A stretch of DNA of 64,000 bases from positions 2,852,001 to 2,916,000 of the forward strand of contig NZ_CP009631.1 of NCBI RefSeq assembly GCF_000959445.1. The letters run 5' to 3'. Below, piece by piece: positions 47,873 through 57,575 of the stretch. The DNA comes from Burkholderia vietnamiensis LMG 10929. Its GTDB lineage: Bacteria; Pseudomonadota; Gammaproteobacteria; Burkholderiales; Burkholderiaceae. Both the position numbers and the translations under genes were made by a program. The notes beneath the pieces were generated by a model. That model worked only from the letters and a program-made list of their open reading frames with translations, was not told the origin of the DNA and searched no databases. Within the stretch, counting starts at the first letter, position 1, and every line of letters starts with the position of its first letter.

Positions 47873-48679
47873 TCATCGGAAGCGGTTTTTCCATTCGCGC
47901 ATCAGCGTGAATGCCGCCAACCGGTCGGGCACCGTTTCGTGCAACTCGGCCTCGAGCGTCGCGTGGATCGCCGCGCTGTCCGCGCGCAGGAACGGGTTCA
48001 CCGCGCGCTCGTGCGCGATCGTGGTCGGCAGCGTCGGCATCCCGCGCGCGCGCAGCGCCTGCGCGTCGTCGCGCCACGCGGCGAGCGCCGCATTGCCGGG
48101 CTCGCACGCGAGCGCGAAGCGGATGTTCGACAGCGTGTATTCGTGTGCACAATGCACGCGCGTGTCGCCGGGCAGCGCCGCGAGCGCATCCAGCGACGCG
48201 AGCATCTGCGCGGGCGTGCCTTCGAACAGGCGGCCGCAGCCGCACGAGAACAGCGTGTCGCCGCAAAACACGTGAGGGATGGCGGCGCCGTGGCCGGCCG
48301 CCTGGAAATACGCGATGTGGCCGCGCGTGTGACCCGGCACGTCGAGCACGTCGAACGCGAGCGCCGGCGCGTCGAGCGTCACGCGAGCGCCGCCGGCCAG
48401 CGGCCGCGTCACGACGCCGATCGCCTCGGCGGCCGGGCCGTATACGACGAGCGGCGCATCGTCCGGCTGGCTATCGCGCAGGGCGGCGACACCGCCGACA
48501 TGGTCGGCGTGATGGTGGGTGAGTAGAATAGCGGTCAACCGCCAGCCGCGTTCCGCCAGAACGCGGCGTACCGGCGCGGCTTCACCCGGATCGACGGCGA
48601 TCGCATCGCGGCCGTCCGACACGAGCCAGATGTAGTTGTCTTCGAATGCCGGCACCGGCACGTATTCCAGCTCGTTCAT
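47873..48679 (-). CDS. gloB: Hydroxyacylglutathione hydrolase GloB (glyoxalase II)
   Basis: From ATG 48679 the 268-residue protein starts [20 protein letters not shown] and has the metallo-beta-lactamase signature THHHADH, then [35 protein letters not shown] and [15 protein letters not shown], all metal-binding or substrate loops of GloB. It hydrolyses S-lactoylglutathione to D-lactate, the second step of methylglyoxal detoxification. The frame extends upstream to 49072, but that part overlaps the divergent methyltransferase gene and is not coding. Confidence 0.96.
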   Translation of the reverse strand: MNELEYVPVPAFEDNYIWLVSDGRDAIAVDPGEAAPVRRVLAERGWRLTAILLTHHHADHVGGVAALRDSQPDDAPLVVYGPAAEAIGVVTRPLAGGARVTLDAPALAFDVLDVPGHTRGHIAYFQAAGHGAAIPHVFCGDTLFSCGCGRLFEGTPAQMLASLDALAALPGDTRVHCAHEYTLSNIRFALACEPGNAALAAWRDDAQALRARGMPTLPTTIAHERAVNPFLRADSAAIHATLEAELHETVPDRLAAFTLMREWKNRFR

Positions 48680-48697
48680 GGGCGCGCAATCATCGTT

Positions 48698-49510
48698 ATG
48701 TCCGATCCTCAAATTATAGACTGGCCCGCCTGGACCGACTCGCCGCCCGGCCGCTACGTGCTGGGCTGGGAGCAGGCGCAGCTCGACCGGATCGTGTCCG
48801 ACGTGTTCGGGTTTCACGCGCTGCAGCTCGGGCTGCCGCAGCTCGATGCCTTGCGCGAGAACCGCATGCCGTATCGCGGCCTCGTGCTCGATCCCGCCAG
48901 CGGCGCGAGCGCGCCCTACCAGTATCCGTGGGCGCGCGAGGCATCCGCCCCCGAGCATGCGCCGGCCGAGCGCAGCACCACGTGGTGCGACCTGCTCGAC
49001 CTGCCGTTCGAGTCGCAGAGCGTCGACCTGATCGTGATGCCGCACACGCTCGAGTTCACGTCCGACCCGCACCGGCTGCTGCGCGAGGCCGAACGCGTGC
49101 TGATGCCCGAAGGGCAGCTGGTGATCACCGGCTTCAACTCACTGAGCCTGTGGGGCATGCGGCAATCGTTCGGGCGCATGGCGAACCGCCCGTTCGTGCC
49201 GGCCGCGCGCGACCAGATCGCGTTCATTCGGCTCAAGGACTGGATCAAGCTGCTCGGCTTCGATCTCGAGCGCGGCCGCTTCGGCTGCTACCGGCCGCCG
49301 CTCGTCACCGACAAGTGGCTGGCCCGCTACGGCTTCATGGAAGCCGCCGGCGACCGCTGGTGGCCGATCTTCGGCGCCGTCTACATGGTCACGGCCGTCA
49401 AGCGCGTGCGCGGCATGCGCCTGATCGGCCCGATCAAGATGAAAAAGCCGGTGCTCGCGCCGGGCCTCACGCCGGCGGCCACCCCGACCACCCATCAAGA
49501 ACATTCATGA
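48698..49510 (+). CDS. SAM-dependent methyltransferase (class I, YafS-like)
   Basis: This 270-residue protein has the class I methyltransferase type of sequence: [54 protein letters not shown] covers the SAM post-II to motif III region. Substrate is unknown. It diverges from gloB (18-base gap) and its stop overlaps the rnhA start as ATGA, the gloB / methyltransferase / rnhA / dnaQ order also known from E. coli around yafS. The N-terminal glycine motif is weaker than usual. Confidence 0.85.
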   Translation: MSDPQIIDWPAWTDSPPGRYVLGWEQAQLDRIVSDVFGFHALQLGLPQLDALRENRMPYRGLVLDPASGASAPYQYPWAREASAPEHAPAERSTTWCDLLDLPFESQSVDLIVMPHTLEFTSDPHRLLREAERVLMPEGQLVITGFNSLSLWGMRQSFGRMANRPFVPAARDQIAFIRLKDWIKLLGFDLERGRFGCYRPPLVTDKWLARYGFMEAAGDRWWPIFGAVYMVTAVKRVRGMRLIGPIKMKKPVLAPGLTPAATPTTHQEHS

Positions 49511-49950
49511 CCATCGACACCATCGACATCTATACCGACGGCGCCTGCAAGGGCAACCCCGGCCCCGGCGGCTGGGGCGCACTGCTGCGCTACGGCGACC
49601 GCGAAAAGGAGCTGTTCGGCGGCGAGCCGAACACGACCAACAACCGGATGGAGCTGATGGGCGTGATCGCCGCGCTCGAGGCGCTGAAGCGCCCGTGCCG
49701 CGTGATCGTCCATACCGACTCGCAGTACGTGCAGAAAGGCATCAGCGAGTGGATCCACGGCTGGAAGAAAAAAGGTTGGGTCACCGCGGCCAAGACCCCG
49801 GTGAAGAACGCCGATCTCTGGAAGCGGCTCGACGCGCTCGTCGCGCAGCACGAGATCGAGTGGCGCTGGGTGAAAGGCCACGCGGGCCATCCCGAAAACG
49901 AACGCGCTGACGCGCTCGCGAATCGCGGCGTCGAATCCCTCGCGGCCTGA
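49507..49950 (+). CDS. rnhA: Ribonuclease HI
   Basis: The 147-residue enzyme shows the RNase H core: [18 protein letters not shown] (first Asp), [19 protein letters not shown] (Glu), [26 protein letters not shown] (Asp and basic protrusion) and [17 protein letters not shown] (His loop and last Asp). It removes RNA from RNA-DNA hybrids. It begins inside the upstream stop codon (4-base overlap) and precedes dnaQ by 38 bases. Confidence 0.98.
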   Translation: MTIDTIDIYTDGACKGNPGPGGWGALLRYGDREKELFGGEPNTTNNRMELMGVIAALEALKRPCRVIVHTDSQYVQKGISEWIHGWKKKGWVTAAKTPVKNADLWKRLDALVAQHEIEWRWVKGHAGHPENERADALANRGVESLAA

Positions 49951-49988
49951 ACGCCGGCCGCCCTACCGTCTTTCCCGATTTATCCGAC

Positions 49989-50723
49989 ATGCGCCAGATC
50001 ATTCTCGATACCGAAACCACCGGCCTCAATCCCCGCTCGGGCGATCGCCTGATCGAAATCGGCTGCGTGGAGCTGCTGAACCGGCGGCTCACCGGCAACA
50101 ACCTGCACATCTACGTGAACCCCGAGCGCGACAGCGATCCGGGCGCGCTGGCCGTGCACGGGCTGACCACCGAGTTTCTGAGCGACAAGCCGAAGTTCGC
50201 GGAAGTCGCCGACCAGATCCGCGACTTCGTGAAGGGCGCGGAACTGATCATCCACAACGCACCGTTCGACCTCGGGTTCCTCGATGCCGAATTCGCGCGG
50301 CTCGGCCTGCCGCCGTTCATCGAGCATTGCGACGGCGTGATCGACACGCTGGCAGAGGCCAAGCAGATGTTCCCCGGCAAGCGCAATTCGCTCGACGCGC
50401 TGTGCGACCGGTTCGGCATCAGCAACGCGCACCGCACGCTGCACGGCGCACTGCTTGACTCGGAGCTGCTCGCCGAGGTCTATCTCGCGATGACGCGCGG
50501 CCAGGACAGCCTCGTGATCGACATGCTCGACGACCCAGGCGCCGACGGCGGCACGGCGAACGGCCAGCGCATCTCGCTCGCGTCGCTCGACCTGCCGGTC
50601 GTCGCGGCCAGCGACGACGAGCTCGCCGCGCACCAGGCGCAGCTCGACGAGTTGGACAAGTCGGTCAAGGGCACCTGCGTCTGGCGCACGTCCGCCGAAG
50701 TGGACGCCGTCGAAGCGGCCTGA
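49989..50723 (+). CDS. dnaQ: DNA polymerase III epsilon subunit (DnaQ, proofreading exonuclease)
   Basis: This 244-residue protein has the DEDDh exonuclease motifs: LDTETTGLNPRSGDRLIEIG, HNAPFDLGFLDAEF (Asp) and HRTLHGALLDSELLAEVYL (His and Asp). The C-terminal ~60 residues carry the less conserved alpha-binding part. It proofreads replication together with DnaE. It is last of the methyltransferase-rnhA-dnaQ group. A YnfA-type gene converges on it with a 34-base gap. Confidence 0.97.
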   Translation: MRQIILDTETTGLNPRSGDRLIEIGCVELLNRRLTGNNLHIYVNPERDSDPGALAVHGLTTEFLSDKPKFAEVADQIRDFVKGAELIIHNAPFDLGFLDAEFARLGLPPFIEHCDGVIDTLAEAKQMFPGKRNSLDALCDRFGISNAHRTLHGALLDSELLAEVYLAMTRGQDSLVIDMLDDPGADGGTANGQRISLASLDLPVVAASDDELAAHQAQLDELDKSVKGTCVWRTSAEVDAVEAA

Positions 50724-50757
50724 CGCATCCGACCGCTCCGCTGCACTGCACCCGCGC

Positions 50758-51165
<408 letters not shown>

Positions 51166-51220
51166 TCATACCCGCGCGAGCCGCGCCGGAACCTCCGTGG
51201 GACGGGCGATTCCCGGCAAT

Positions 51221-51250
51221 TTGCACGATCGTCTGTCATCGTGCTATCAT
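51221..51250 (+). promoter_or_regulatory. Promoter of the ProP-like gene
   Basis: TTGCAC (51221-51226) and TATCAT (51245-51250) are 18 bases apart. Transcription would begin near 51257, about 385 bases ahead of the coding start. Confidence 0.7.
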
Positions 51251-51256
51251 GTCGCC

Positions 51257-51643
51257 TGTTTCAACCTCGAATCTCTTTCTTTTTTCGATCTCGATCGAAT
51301 GCCGCCCGCGCCTGCAGGCCGGCGCTCCGATCGACATTGCATCCACAGGAAAGCCCGCCCGACAGGCCCGCTTTTCTCGTTTCGTTGCCCTTCCGGGGCA
51401 CTTGCCGGAGCGCCGGACTTTCGTCCGCACCGGTATCCGCCGCCTGCATCACGCGGCCCATTCTTCATGAGCGCACCGTCGCGGCGGCCCATCGGGCCCG
51501 CGTCGAAGCAGTCCCTTGCGGCTCTTTACCGCCATTCGCGCAGTAAGTGCTCAAAGGCCTGCCCCGACGCGCTGCACACGACCTCGCGCTTGCCGGCAAA
51601 CCGTGTCGGACGGCCATCCGTTCCGGCGCAGTCAAAGGAGTGC
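51257..51643 (+). other. Long 5' leader of the ProP-like gene
   Basis: About 385 bases lie between the likely promoter and ATG 51644, with no convincing small gene. There are short GC-rich stems (for example TGCCC/GGGCA near 51388-51402). I do not recognise a known riboswitch, but the length fits structured, perhaps osmotic, control of the transporter. Confidence 0.5.
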
Positions 51644-53128
51644 ATGACCTTGACCGCAACACACGTCAGCCCGATCGCTGCTTCCCCTTCCCCGTCGTCC
51701 GGCGAGGCCCCGCTCGCCGCGGACGACATCACCGTCGTCGACCAGAGCCTGCTCAAGCGCGCCGTCAGCGCAATGGCCATCGGCAATGCGATGGAATGGT
51801 TCGACTTCGGCGTCTACAGCTACATCGCCGTCACGCTCGGCAAGGTGTTCTTCCCGTCGAGCAGCCCGTCCGCGCAGCTGCTCGCCACCTTCGGCACGTT
51901 CGCGGCCGCGTTCGTCGTGCGCCCGCTCGGCGGCATGGTGTTCGGCCCGCTCGGCGACCGCATCGGCCGCCAGCGCGTGCTCGCCGCCACCATGATCATG
52001 ATGGCCGTCGGCACCTTCGCGATCGGCCTGATCCCCAGCTACGCGTCGATCGGCATCATGGCGCCCGTGCTGCTGCTCGTCGCCCGCCTCGTGCAGGGCT
52101 TCTCCACCGGCGGCGAATACGGCGGCGCCGCCACCTTCATCGCCGAGTTCTCGACCGACAAGCGCCGCGGCTTCATGGGCAGCTTCCTCGAGTTCGGCAC
52201 GCTGATCGGCTATGTGATGGGCGCCGGCGTCGTCGCGCTGCTGACCGCGTCGCTGTCGGAGGACGCGCTGCTGTCGTGGGGCTGGCGCGTGCCGTTCCTG
52301 ATCGCAGGGCCGCTCGGCCTGATCGGGCTGTACATCCGGATGAAGCTCGAGGAGACGCCGGCGTTCAAGCGTCAGGCCGAAGCGCGCGAAGCGCAGGACA
52401 AGGCCGTGCCGAAGACGCGCTTTCGCGAAACGCTGTTCGCCAACTGGCGCGCGCTCCTGCTCTGCGTCGGCCTCGTGCTGATCTTCAACGTGACCGATTA
52501 CATGGTGCTGTCGTACCTGCCGAGCTTCATGTCGTCCACGCTGCACTTCGACGAGTCGCACAGCCTCGTGCTGGTGCTGATCGTGATGGTGCTGATGATG
52601 CCGCTCACGCTCGCGGCCGGCCGCCTGTCGGACCGCATCGGCCGCAAGCCGGTCATGCTGGCCGGCTGCGTGGGCCTGCTCGCGCTGTCGATCCCGTCGA
52701 TGATGCTGATCCATGCGGGCACCACCGCGTCGGTGTTCGGCGGCCTGCTGATCCTCGGCGTGCTGCTGTCGTGCTTCACCGGCGTGATGCCGTCGGCGCT
52801 GCCCGCGCTGTTCCCGACGGAGATCCGCTACGGCGCGCTCGCGATCGGCTTCAACGTGTCGGTGTCGCTGTTCGGCGGCACGACGCCGCTGGTGACGGCC
52901 TGGCTCGTCGACGTGACGCAAAACCTGATGATGCCCGCCTATTACATGATGGGCGCCGCCGTGATCGGCATCGTGTCGGTCGTCGCGCTCGCCGAGACCG
53001 CGCGTCAGCCGCTCAAGGGCTCGCCGCCGGCCGTCGCGACGCACCGCGAAGCACACCAGCTGGTGCGCCAGCTGCGCGACGAGGACGAAGCCGAAATCTA
53101 CGGCGTCGTGTCGGCCGCACGCGCCTGA
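51644..53128 (+). CDS. proP: MFS osmolyte/metabolite:H+ symporter, ProP-like
   Basis: I start at ATG 51644 after AAAGGAG. The 494-residue protein has 12 spans and the metabolite:H+ symporter signatures: AIGNAMEWFDFGVYSY, the MFS loop GPLGDRIGRQRVLA, GFSTGGEYGGAATFIAEF and FGTLIGYVMGAG. ProP-type carriers take up proline and glycine betaine under osmotic stress. The C-terminal tail (about 30 residues, VRQLRDEDEAEIYG) is shorter than the ProP coiled coil of E. coli, so osmosensing may differ. Related citrate or shikimate carriers cannot be ruled out. Confidence 0.82.
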   Translation: MTLTATHVSPIAASPSPSSGEAPLAADDITVVDQSLLKRAVSAMAIGNAMEWFDFGVYSYIAVTLGKVFFPSSSPSAQLLATFGTFAAAFVVRPLGGMVFGPLGDRIGRQRVLAATMIMMAVGTFAIGLIPSYASIGIMAPVLLLVARLVQGFSTGGEYGGAATFIAEFSTDKRRGFMGSFLEFGTLIGYVMGAGVVALLTASLSEDALLSWGWRVPFLIAGPLGLIGLYIRMKLEETPAFKRQAEAREAQDKAVPKTRFRETLFANWRALLLCVGLVLIFNVTDYMVLSYLPSFMSSTLHFDESHSLVLVLIVMVLMMPLTLAAGRLSDRIGRKPVMLAGCVGLLALSIPSMMLIHAGTTASVFGGLLILGVLLSCFTGVMPSALPALFPTEIRYGALAIGFNVSVSLFGGTTPLVTAWLVDVTQNLMMPAYYMMGAAVIGIVSVVALAETARQPLKGSPPAVATHREAHQLVRQLRDEDEAEIYGVVSAARA

Positions 53129-53157
53129 GTGCTCAACAAGCGCCCAATGAGCGCCCA

Positions 53158-53182
53158 ATAAAAACCCCGGCAATAGCCGGGG
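53158..53182 (-). terminator. Terminator of the small gene at 53256
   Basis: A 7-base GC stem (53165-53171 with 53176-53182) and a four-base loop are followed on the - strand by TTTTTATT. It lies about 75 bases beyond the stop of the leftward small gene; on the + strand there is no T-run for proP. Confidence 0.75.
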
Positions 53183-53255
53183 CCAGATCTACTCCGATTC
53201 GCCCGACCGGCGCCTGCCGGCCGGGCGTTCCTTTATTCGTTCGCCGAAGCGGCGT

Positions 53256-53450
53256 TCAGGCGTGCGCTTCGCATTCGCGGCAGAAGATCAGCGCACGCGA
53301 GCGCGACACAGCAGCCTGGGCACCGCGCGCCGCGACGATCAGGCCGACCTGGCCGAGATTGAAATCGCGCTCGACCATCAGCTGCGTCAGCGCGGCGAGC
53401 GGCAACACGACGGACGGGTGGTACAGGCTCGATTCGATCAGGGCTCTCAT
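53256..53450 (-). CDS. Small protein of unknown function, 64 residues
   Basis: I choose ATG 53450 because GGAG lies six bases upstream; in-frame ATGs at 53474 and 53462 give 72 or 68 residues. The product (MRALIESSLYHPSVVLPLAALTQL...) is mostly helical and ends FCRECEAHA, a CxxC pair that may bind metal. A terminator follows. I do not recognise a family. It converges on proP. Confidence 0.65.
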   Translation of the reverse strand: MRALIESSLYHPSVVLPLAALTQLMVERDFNLGQVGLIVAARGAQAAVSRSRALIFCRECEAHA

Positions 53451-53724
53451 CTTCGGCTCCATCAGACAACGCATATTCGATGGAGTGAATTCTAGGGATC
53501 ACCCTGATCCCGATAAACGGCACATTTGCGAAGTCACTTGTTGCCGCCGGTGAACAATCGGCCACGCCCTTGGCTGGTGCGGCTGACGGCGTCGTCCGGG
53601 GGCCTGTGGGGGCGGCTGTGTCGGGGTTGCGCGAACGCGCCGGGTAGCCGCGCCGTGGGTCGGCCAACGCGCTGGGCTATCGCACGGCCGTCGGCGAACC
53701 ACGCGGTTCGGCCGTGCGGGACGC

Positions 53725-53763
53725 CCGCACCGCACCGCACCGCACCGCACCGCACCGCACCGC
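53725..53763. repeat. Pentanucleotide tandem repeat, seven copies of CCGCA
   Basis: Seven perfect CCGCA units (53725-53759) and a partial eighth are followed by CGCAG-type degenerate copies to about 53785. The tract lies in the 400-base stretch between the small gene at 53256 and the GST gene (53475-53859), where I see no credible gene. Being five bases long, the unit would shift frame if it were translated; as placed it is a probable hypervariable intergenic marker. Confidence 0.9.
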
Positions 53764-53859
53764 GCAGCGCAGCGCGGCGCAGCGCGAAGCGGTGCGGCGC
53801 AAGCGGATCGCGGAGCCTCCCCGCGCTCGCTCGCGTACCGGCGCGATGCGCCGCCGCGT

Positions 53860-54489
53860 TCAATCGAGCGGCGTTTCGACGAAGGCGGGAAGCTGCTCGG
53901 CCCGCGCCGAATGCGCAGCGAGCGCCGGATAACGGGCCGGATCGATCCGCGCGAGCGGCGCATATTCGGCGGTCATGAACTGCGTGAAGCGCCACGCGAC
54001 GGCCACCGTCACGTCGGACTGCAGCAGCCGCGCGCCGCCGAGCCAGCCGTTGGCGGCCGCCACCAGCGGCTCGAGTTCGCCGTACGCGGCCTCGAGCTGG
54101 CCCAGCACGCGCTCGAGCCACGGCGCGTGCTGCTTGTCGGCCGGCCGCAGCGCCTGTTCGTAGATGACCTGCACCGTCTTCTCGGCCGCGGCCAGCGCGA
54201 AGCCGACCGGCACGAGCGCGCGCAACCGCGCGTCAACGGCCTCGGGCAACAGGCGCCGCTCCGGCGCGACGAGATGGTCGAGGTAGTCGACGATCAGCGA
54301 GGAATCGATCAGCGTGACTCCATCGTCGGTCACGAGCGTCGGCGCCTTCACGACCGGATTGATCTCGCGGAACCGGTCGAAATGGCGAAACACCGAAACC
54401 GACTCGTGCTCGAACGGCAGGTCCAGCAGCTTCGCCGAAATGGCGACACGGCGCACGAACGGGGAATCCAGCATACCGATCAGCTTCAT
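53860..54489 (-). CDS. Glutathione S-transferase family protein
   Basis: From ATG 54489 the 209-residue protein has the GST layout: an N-terminal thioredoxin-like domain (MKLIGMLDSPFVRRVAISAKLLDLPFEHE, cis-Pro region PVVKAPTLVTDDG, then TLIDSSLIVDYLD with the glutathione-binding ES/DS-type motif) and a C-terminal helical domain (about 90-205). The Ser in LDSPFVRR is the likely catalytic position. Substrate unknown. A longer frame adds seven residues without a better start. Confidence 0.9.
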   Translation of the reverse strand: MKLIGMLDSPFVRRVAISAKLLDLPFEHESVSVFRHFDRFREINPVVKAPTLVTDDGVTLIDSSLIVDYLDHLVAPERRLLPEAVDARLRALVPVGFALAAAEKTVQVIYEQALRPADKQHAPWLERVLGQLEAAYGELEPLVAAANGWLGGARLLQSDVTVAVAWRFTQFMTAEYAPLARIDPARYPALAAHSARAEQLPAFVETPLD

Positions 54490-54669
54490 TGCAAACGCTC
54501 CGAGTGACAAACCAGGGCCATCGACTGTAGCAGCGACGCAGGCGGCCGCCTAGCGACGCGCGGCCCCCCGCGCGATTGATGCGCATCACCCGGTCACGCA
54601 TCGGACACCCGCGGCGCGTCCGGAATGACCATAATGCAGATTCACGCCCCTTCCGCGTCAAGGTCTCCC

Positions 54670-55893
54670 ATGTGGTACGCCGTCGTCGAACAGCAGCGGG
54701 AATGGATGCGCGCCTGGCGCGCGGCGACGCGTCACGCGTTCGACGTGTGGCCGGCCGCGACGCTGCCGCACAGCGCGTCCACGTGTTACGACGACCTGTT
54801 CGAGCCGCTGCTCGGCCCGGCCGCCGGCCCGCCGCGCTTCGAGCTGCGCGAGCCGGGCATCGACGAGCGGATCGTCGCGCACACGCCGTTCTGCCAGTTG
54901 CGACGCTTCGCGCAAGCCGGCACGCGCCGCACCGTGCTGTTGTGCGCGCCGCTCGCCGGGCACGCGGCCGTGATGATGCGCGAAACGGTCGAGGCGCTGC
55001 TCGCGGACGGCGACGTCTGCGTGACCGACTGGGTCAATGCGCGCGACGTCCCGCTCGCCGCGGGCCGCTTCGGGCTCGACGAGTACGTGGCGACGCTCGA
55101 CGGCTTCGTCGACGCGCTCGCGAGCGACGCCCGGCCGCTGCACGTCGTCGCCGTATGCCAGGCGACGGTGCCCGCGCTCGGCGCGCTCGCGCTGCGCGCC
55201 GCGCGCGGCCTGCCGCCGCCCGCGAGCATCACGCTGATCGGCGGCCCAATCGACGCGCGCGTCAATCCGAGCGCGCTCGGCACGACGGCCGCGTCGCATT
55301 CGCTCGCGTGGTGCCGCCGTCATCTGATCGATATCGTGCCGCCATGCTTCCCCGGCCACGGCCGTCACGTGTTCCCAACCTATCTTCAGCAGGGCGAAAT
55401 CGCACTGCTGTATCCGCAGCGTTTCATGTCGTTGATCGAAAACTACGCGCGCGCCGCATCGCGCGTCGACATGGCGGCGCTGGCCGACGCACGGCGCGCC
55501 CTGCGCGAGTACACGGCGCTGCTCGACATGCCGGCCGAGTATTTTCTGGATACCGTCGACATCGTGTTCCAGCGGATGTGCCTCGCCAACGGCACGTGGG
55601 ACGTGGGCGGCCGGCGCGTCGAGCCGGCCGTGCTGCGCGGCGTCATGCTGCTGACCGTCGAAGGCCGCTGCGACGCGGTCACCGGCGCCGGGCAGACCCA
55701 TGCGGCGCTCGACATGTGCGGCGGGCTGACGGCCGGCGAGCGTCATCGCGTCGATGTCGACGAGTGCGATCACTACGGCCTCTTCACTGGCGACCATTGG
55801 CACGCCGACGTCCACCCGGCGCTGCAGCGGATGTTCGCGCAGGCCGAAGCCGAACGCCCGCGGCCGCGCCGGCGCCGCATCAGGCGGGGCTGA
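54670..55893 (+). CDS. phaZ: Intracellular PHB depolymerase PhaZ
   Basis: I start at ATG 54670 (MWYAVVEQQREWMRAW), as the family does; ATG 54625 is in frame. The 407-residue protein has an alpha/beta-hydrolase fold with a cysteine nucleophile in HVVAVCQATVPALGA, the type found in i-PHB depolymerases of Ralstonia. The catalytic Asp (TVEGRCDAVTGAGQT) and His (DECDHYGLFTGDHW) follow near residues 340 and 385. It breaks down stored polyhydroxybutyrate. Its last 14 bases overlap the convergent phosphoribosyltransferase gene. Confidence 0.9.
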   Translation: MWYAVVEQQREWMRAWRAATRHAFDVWPAATLPHSASTCYDDLFEPLLGPAAGPPRFELREPGIDERIVAHTPFCQLRRFAQAGTRRTVLLCAPLAGHAAVMMRETVEALLADGDVCVTDWVNARDVPLAAGRFGLDEYVATLDGFVDALASDARPLHVVAVCQATVPALGALALRAARGLPPPASITLIGGPIDARVNPSALGTTAASHSLAWCRRHLIDIVPPCFPGHGRHVFPTYLQQGEIALLYPQRFMSLIENYARAASRVDMAALADARRALREYTALLDMPAEYFLDTVDIVFQRMCLANGTWDVGGRRVEPAVLRGVMLLTVEGRCDAVTGAGQTHAALDMCGGLTAGERHRVDVDECDHYGLFTGDHWHADVHPALQRMFAQAEAERPRPRRRRIRRG

Positions 55894-56560
55894 TCCCGTC
55901 GTGCCGGACGCGTGCCGCGTCGAGCAGCGCGCGCACCTCGTCGTCGCCGACCTGGTCGAAATCCGCATAGAACTGGCCGATGCCGAAGAACCGCGCGGGC
56001 TGCAACACCGTGACGAACGCGTCGGCCACGTCGTCGAACATATGCGCGGCACCGGCCGGCGCGACGGGCACGGCAGCCACGATGCGCGCGGGACGGCGCG
56101 CGCGCAGTGCCTGCAGCGCGACGCGCATCGAGGCGCCGGTCGCGACGCCGTCGTCGACGACGATCACGACACGCCCTTCGACCGGCAGCGGCGGCCGCGC
56201 GCCGCGATACAGCGCGTCGCGGCGCTGCAGCTCGGCGGCTTCACGCGCGATCACGTCGGCCAGTTGGTCGCGCGTCACGCCCATCGCGCGAATCGCCGCA
56301 TGCCGCAGATGAATCGCGCCGCCCGTCGCGAGCGCGCCGATCGCGAGCTCCGGATCGGACGGCATGCCGAGCTTGCGCACGATCAGCAGGTCGAGCGGCG
56401 CGCGCAGCGCCTGCGCGACGGGGAACGCCACCGGCACACCGCCGCGCGGCAGCGCGAGGACGACGACGTCGCGACGGTCCGCATAGCCGTGGAGCGCATG
56501 CGCGAGCCGGCGCCCGGCGTCGGCGCGATCGGTGAAACATTCGGGCAGGTTCGGGGCCAT
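55880..56560 (-). CDS. Phosphoribosyltransferase-domain protein
   Basis: From ATG 56560 (MAPNLPECFTDRADAGRRLAHAL) the 226-residue protein shows the start of the phosphoribosyltransferase proteins often found near polyhydroxybutyrate or stress genes: VVVLALPRGGVPVAFPVAQ, LLIVRKLGMPSDPELAIGA, and the PRPP loop GRVVIVVDDGVATGASM near residue 125. Substrate is unknown. It is convergent with phaZ, overlapping by 14 bases. A longer frame to 56677 has no family match. Confidence 0.85.
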   Translation of the reverse strand: MAPNLPECFTDRADAGRRLAHALHGYADRRDVVVLALPRGGVPVAFPVAQALRAPLDLLIVRKLGMPSDPELAIGALATGGAIHLRHAAIRAMGVTRDQLADVIAREAAELQRRDALYRGARPPLPVEGRVVIVVDDGVATGASMRVALQALRARRPARIVAAVPVAPAGAAHMFDDVADAFVTVLQPARFFGIGQFYADFDQVGDDEVRALLDAARVRHDGISPA

Positions 56561-56879
56561 GCTGTCGCGGCGCGGTTGTGGGGCTTCGGGGCGGGATGCG
56601 TGATGAAAGATGCGGGACATGCGGTACGCGCTACCGCGATCGATGCCGAGCCGCACCTGCGCCCGTTCAACGAGCATGGTTCATCGCTGACGCCGATGCA
56701 AGCGGGGTCATACCGGCGTATCGGGCACCGCCCGCAGGGAACGCGACGAAGAGCGTCGCGCGAAAGTTGGGCGGTAGACCAACGCGGCCCAGAACCCGAG
56801 CCGGCCCGCTGCGCGCGGAGCTCGCAACGCGGAGCGCGCCGACACGCGGCTCATAAGCCGCGCAGCCCGCCCCGCCCGC
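56561..56879. other. 319-base intergenic stretch
   Basis: I see no gene, tRNA or terminator I can support here. It lies upstream of the phosphoribosyltransferase gene and downstream of the PLD-like gene, both leftward, so it should hold the promoter of the former. Confidence 0.5.
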
Positions 56880-57389
56880 TCACCGCCCGGCGGCCTGCCG
56901 GTACAGACGCCAGAACGACTGCGCGTAAGACTGCGCGAGCTCCGGCGCGCGCTGGAATACGTTGACCGTCTCCGCGTGCGCGGCAGCGCCTTCGGACAGC
57001 GTCGGCAGCGCGACGTTGTCGTCGACGATCGCGAAACGCGGCGCGGGATCGTCGTGCCGCGAGTCGATCGCGACGTCGATGCCGGCCGCTTTCAGGTAAC
57101 CGGCGCCGCTATACCTGCCTGCACGCGCCGAGCGCACCAGCACGACGCGCACGTCGACGCCGCGCGCGCGCGCCGCCCGCAGCGCGGCCGCGACCGCGGG
57201 CGGCACATGCGCATAGCCGGCCAGCAGCACGCGCCGCTGCGCGTTGTCGATCAGGTCGACGGTCGCGTCGGCGGCCAAATTGTCATAGGAGAAGTATGTG
57301 CCGACCGACGCGGCGTCGGACGGAATGGGGCTGGCGTGGGCGCTCGCCGCGCAGCCGAGCGCGGCGAGAAGAATGGCGGCTGGTCTCAT
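56880..57389 (-). CDS. PLD-like secreted protein, catalytic HxK lost
   Basis: From ATG 57389 the 169-residue protein has a signal peptide (MRPAAILLAALGCAASAHAS) and one phospholipase D-like domain: VDLIDNAQRRVLLAGYAHVPPAVAAALRAARARGVDVRVVL then ...IDSRHDDPAPRFAIVDD. Active PLD proteins carry HxKxxxxD at this last point; here the His and Lys are replaced (APRFAIVDD), so catalysis is doubtful, though binding may remain. Alternatively the frame starts at 57401 or 57485. Confidence 0.75.
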   Translation of the reverse strand: MRPAAILLAALGCAASAHASPIPSDAASVGTYFSYDNLAADATVDLIDNAQRRVLLAGYAHVPPAVAAALRAARARGVDVRVVLVRSARAGRYSGAGYLKAAGIDVAIDSRHDDPAPRFAIVDDNVALPTLSEGAAAHAETVNVFQRAPELAQSYAQSFWRLYRQAAGR

Positions 57390-57575
57390 GGCGGGCGCCA
57401 TTTTAGCGATGCCAATTCGCGTGGCAAGCGCCAGCCGACACGATGCTGCGCCGGCGCAACACCCATAGCGCCACGGCGATCGCACGGGCCGTGTCGCGTG
57501 CCGGATTGCGCGCCGAGTAACGTGCCGAGCTACACGCCGACTTGCATCCGATTGCGCCGCGCCACGCGCTACCGA

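Noticed and set aside
47873..49072. Extended gloB frame reaching 49072
   Set aside because: The extra N-terminal part lies opposite the methyltransferase gene and is not GloB-like; ATG 48679 gives the standard start.
53165..53182. Hairpin as terminator of the ProP-like gene
   Set aside because: On the + strand it is followed by CCAGATCT without a T-run; it fits the leftward small gene instead.
53526..53978. Rightward frame across the CCGCA repeats
   Set aside because: It is built of repeat-encoded low-complexity residues, has no start site and overlaps the GST gene.
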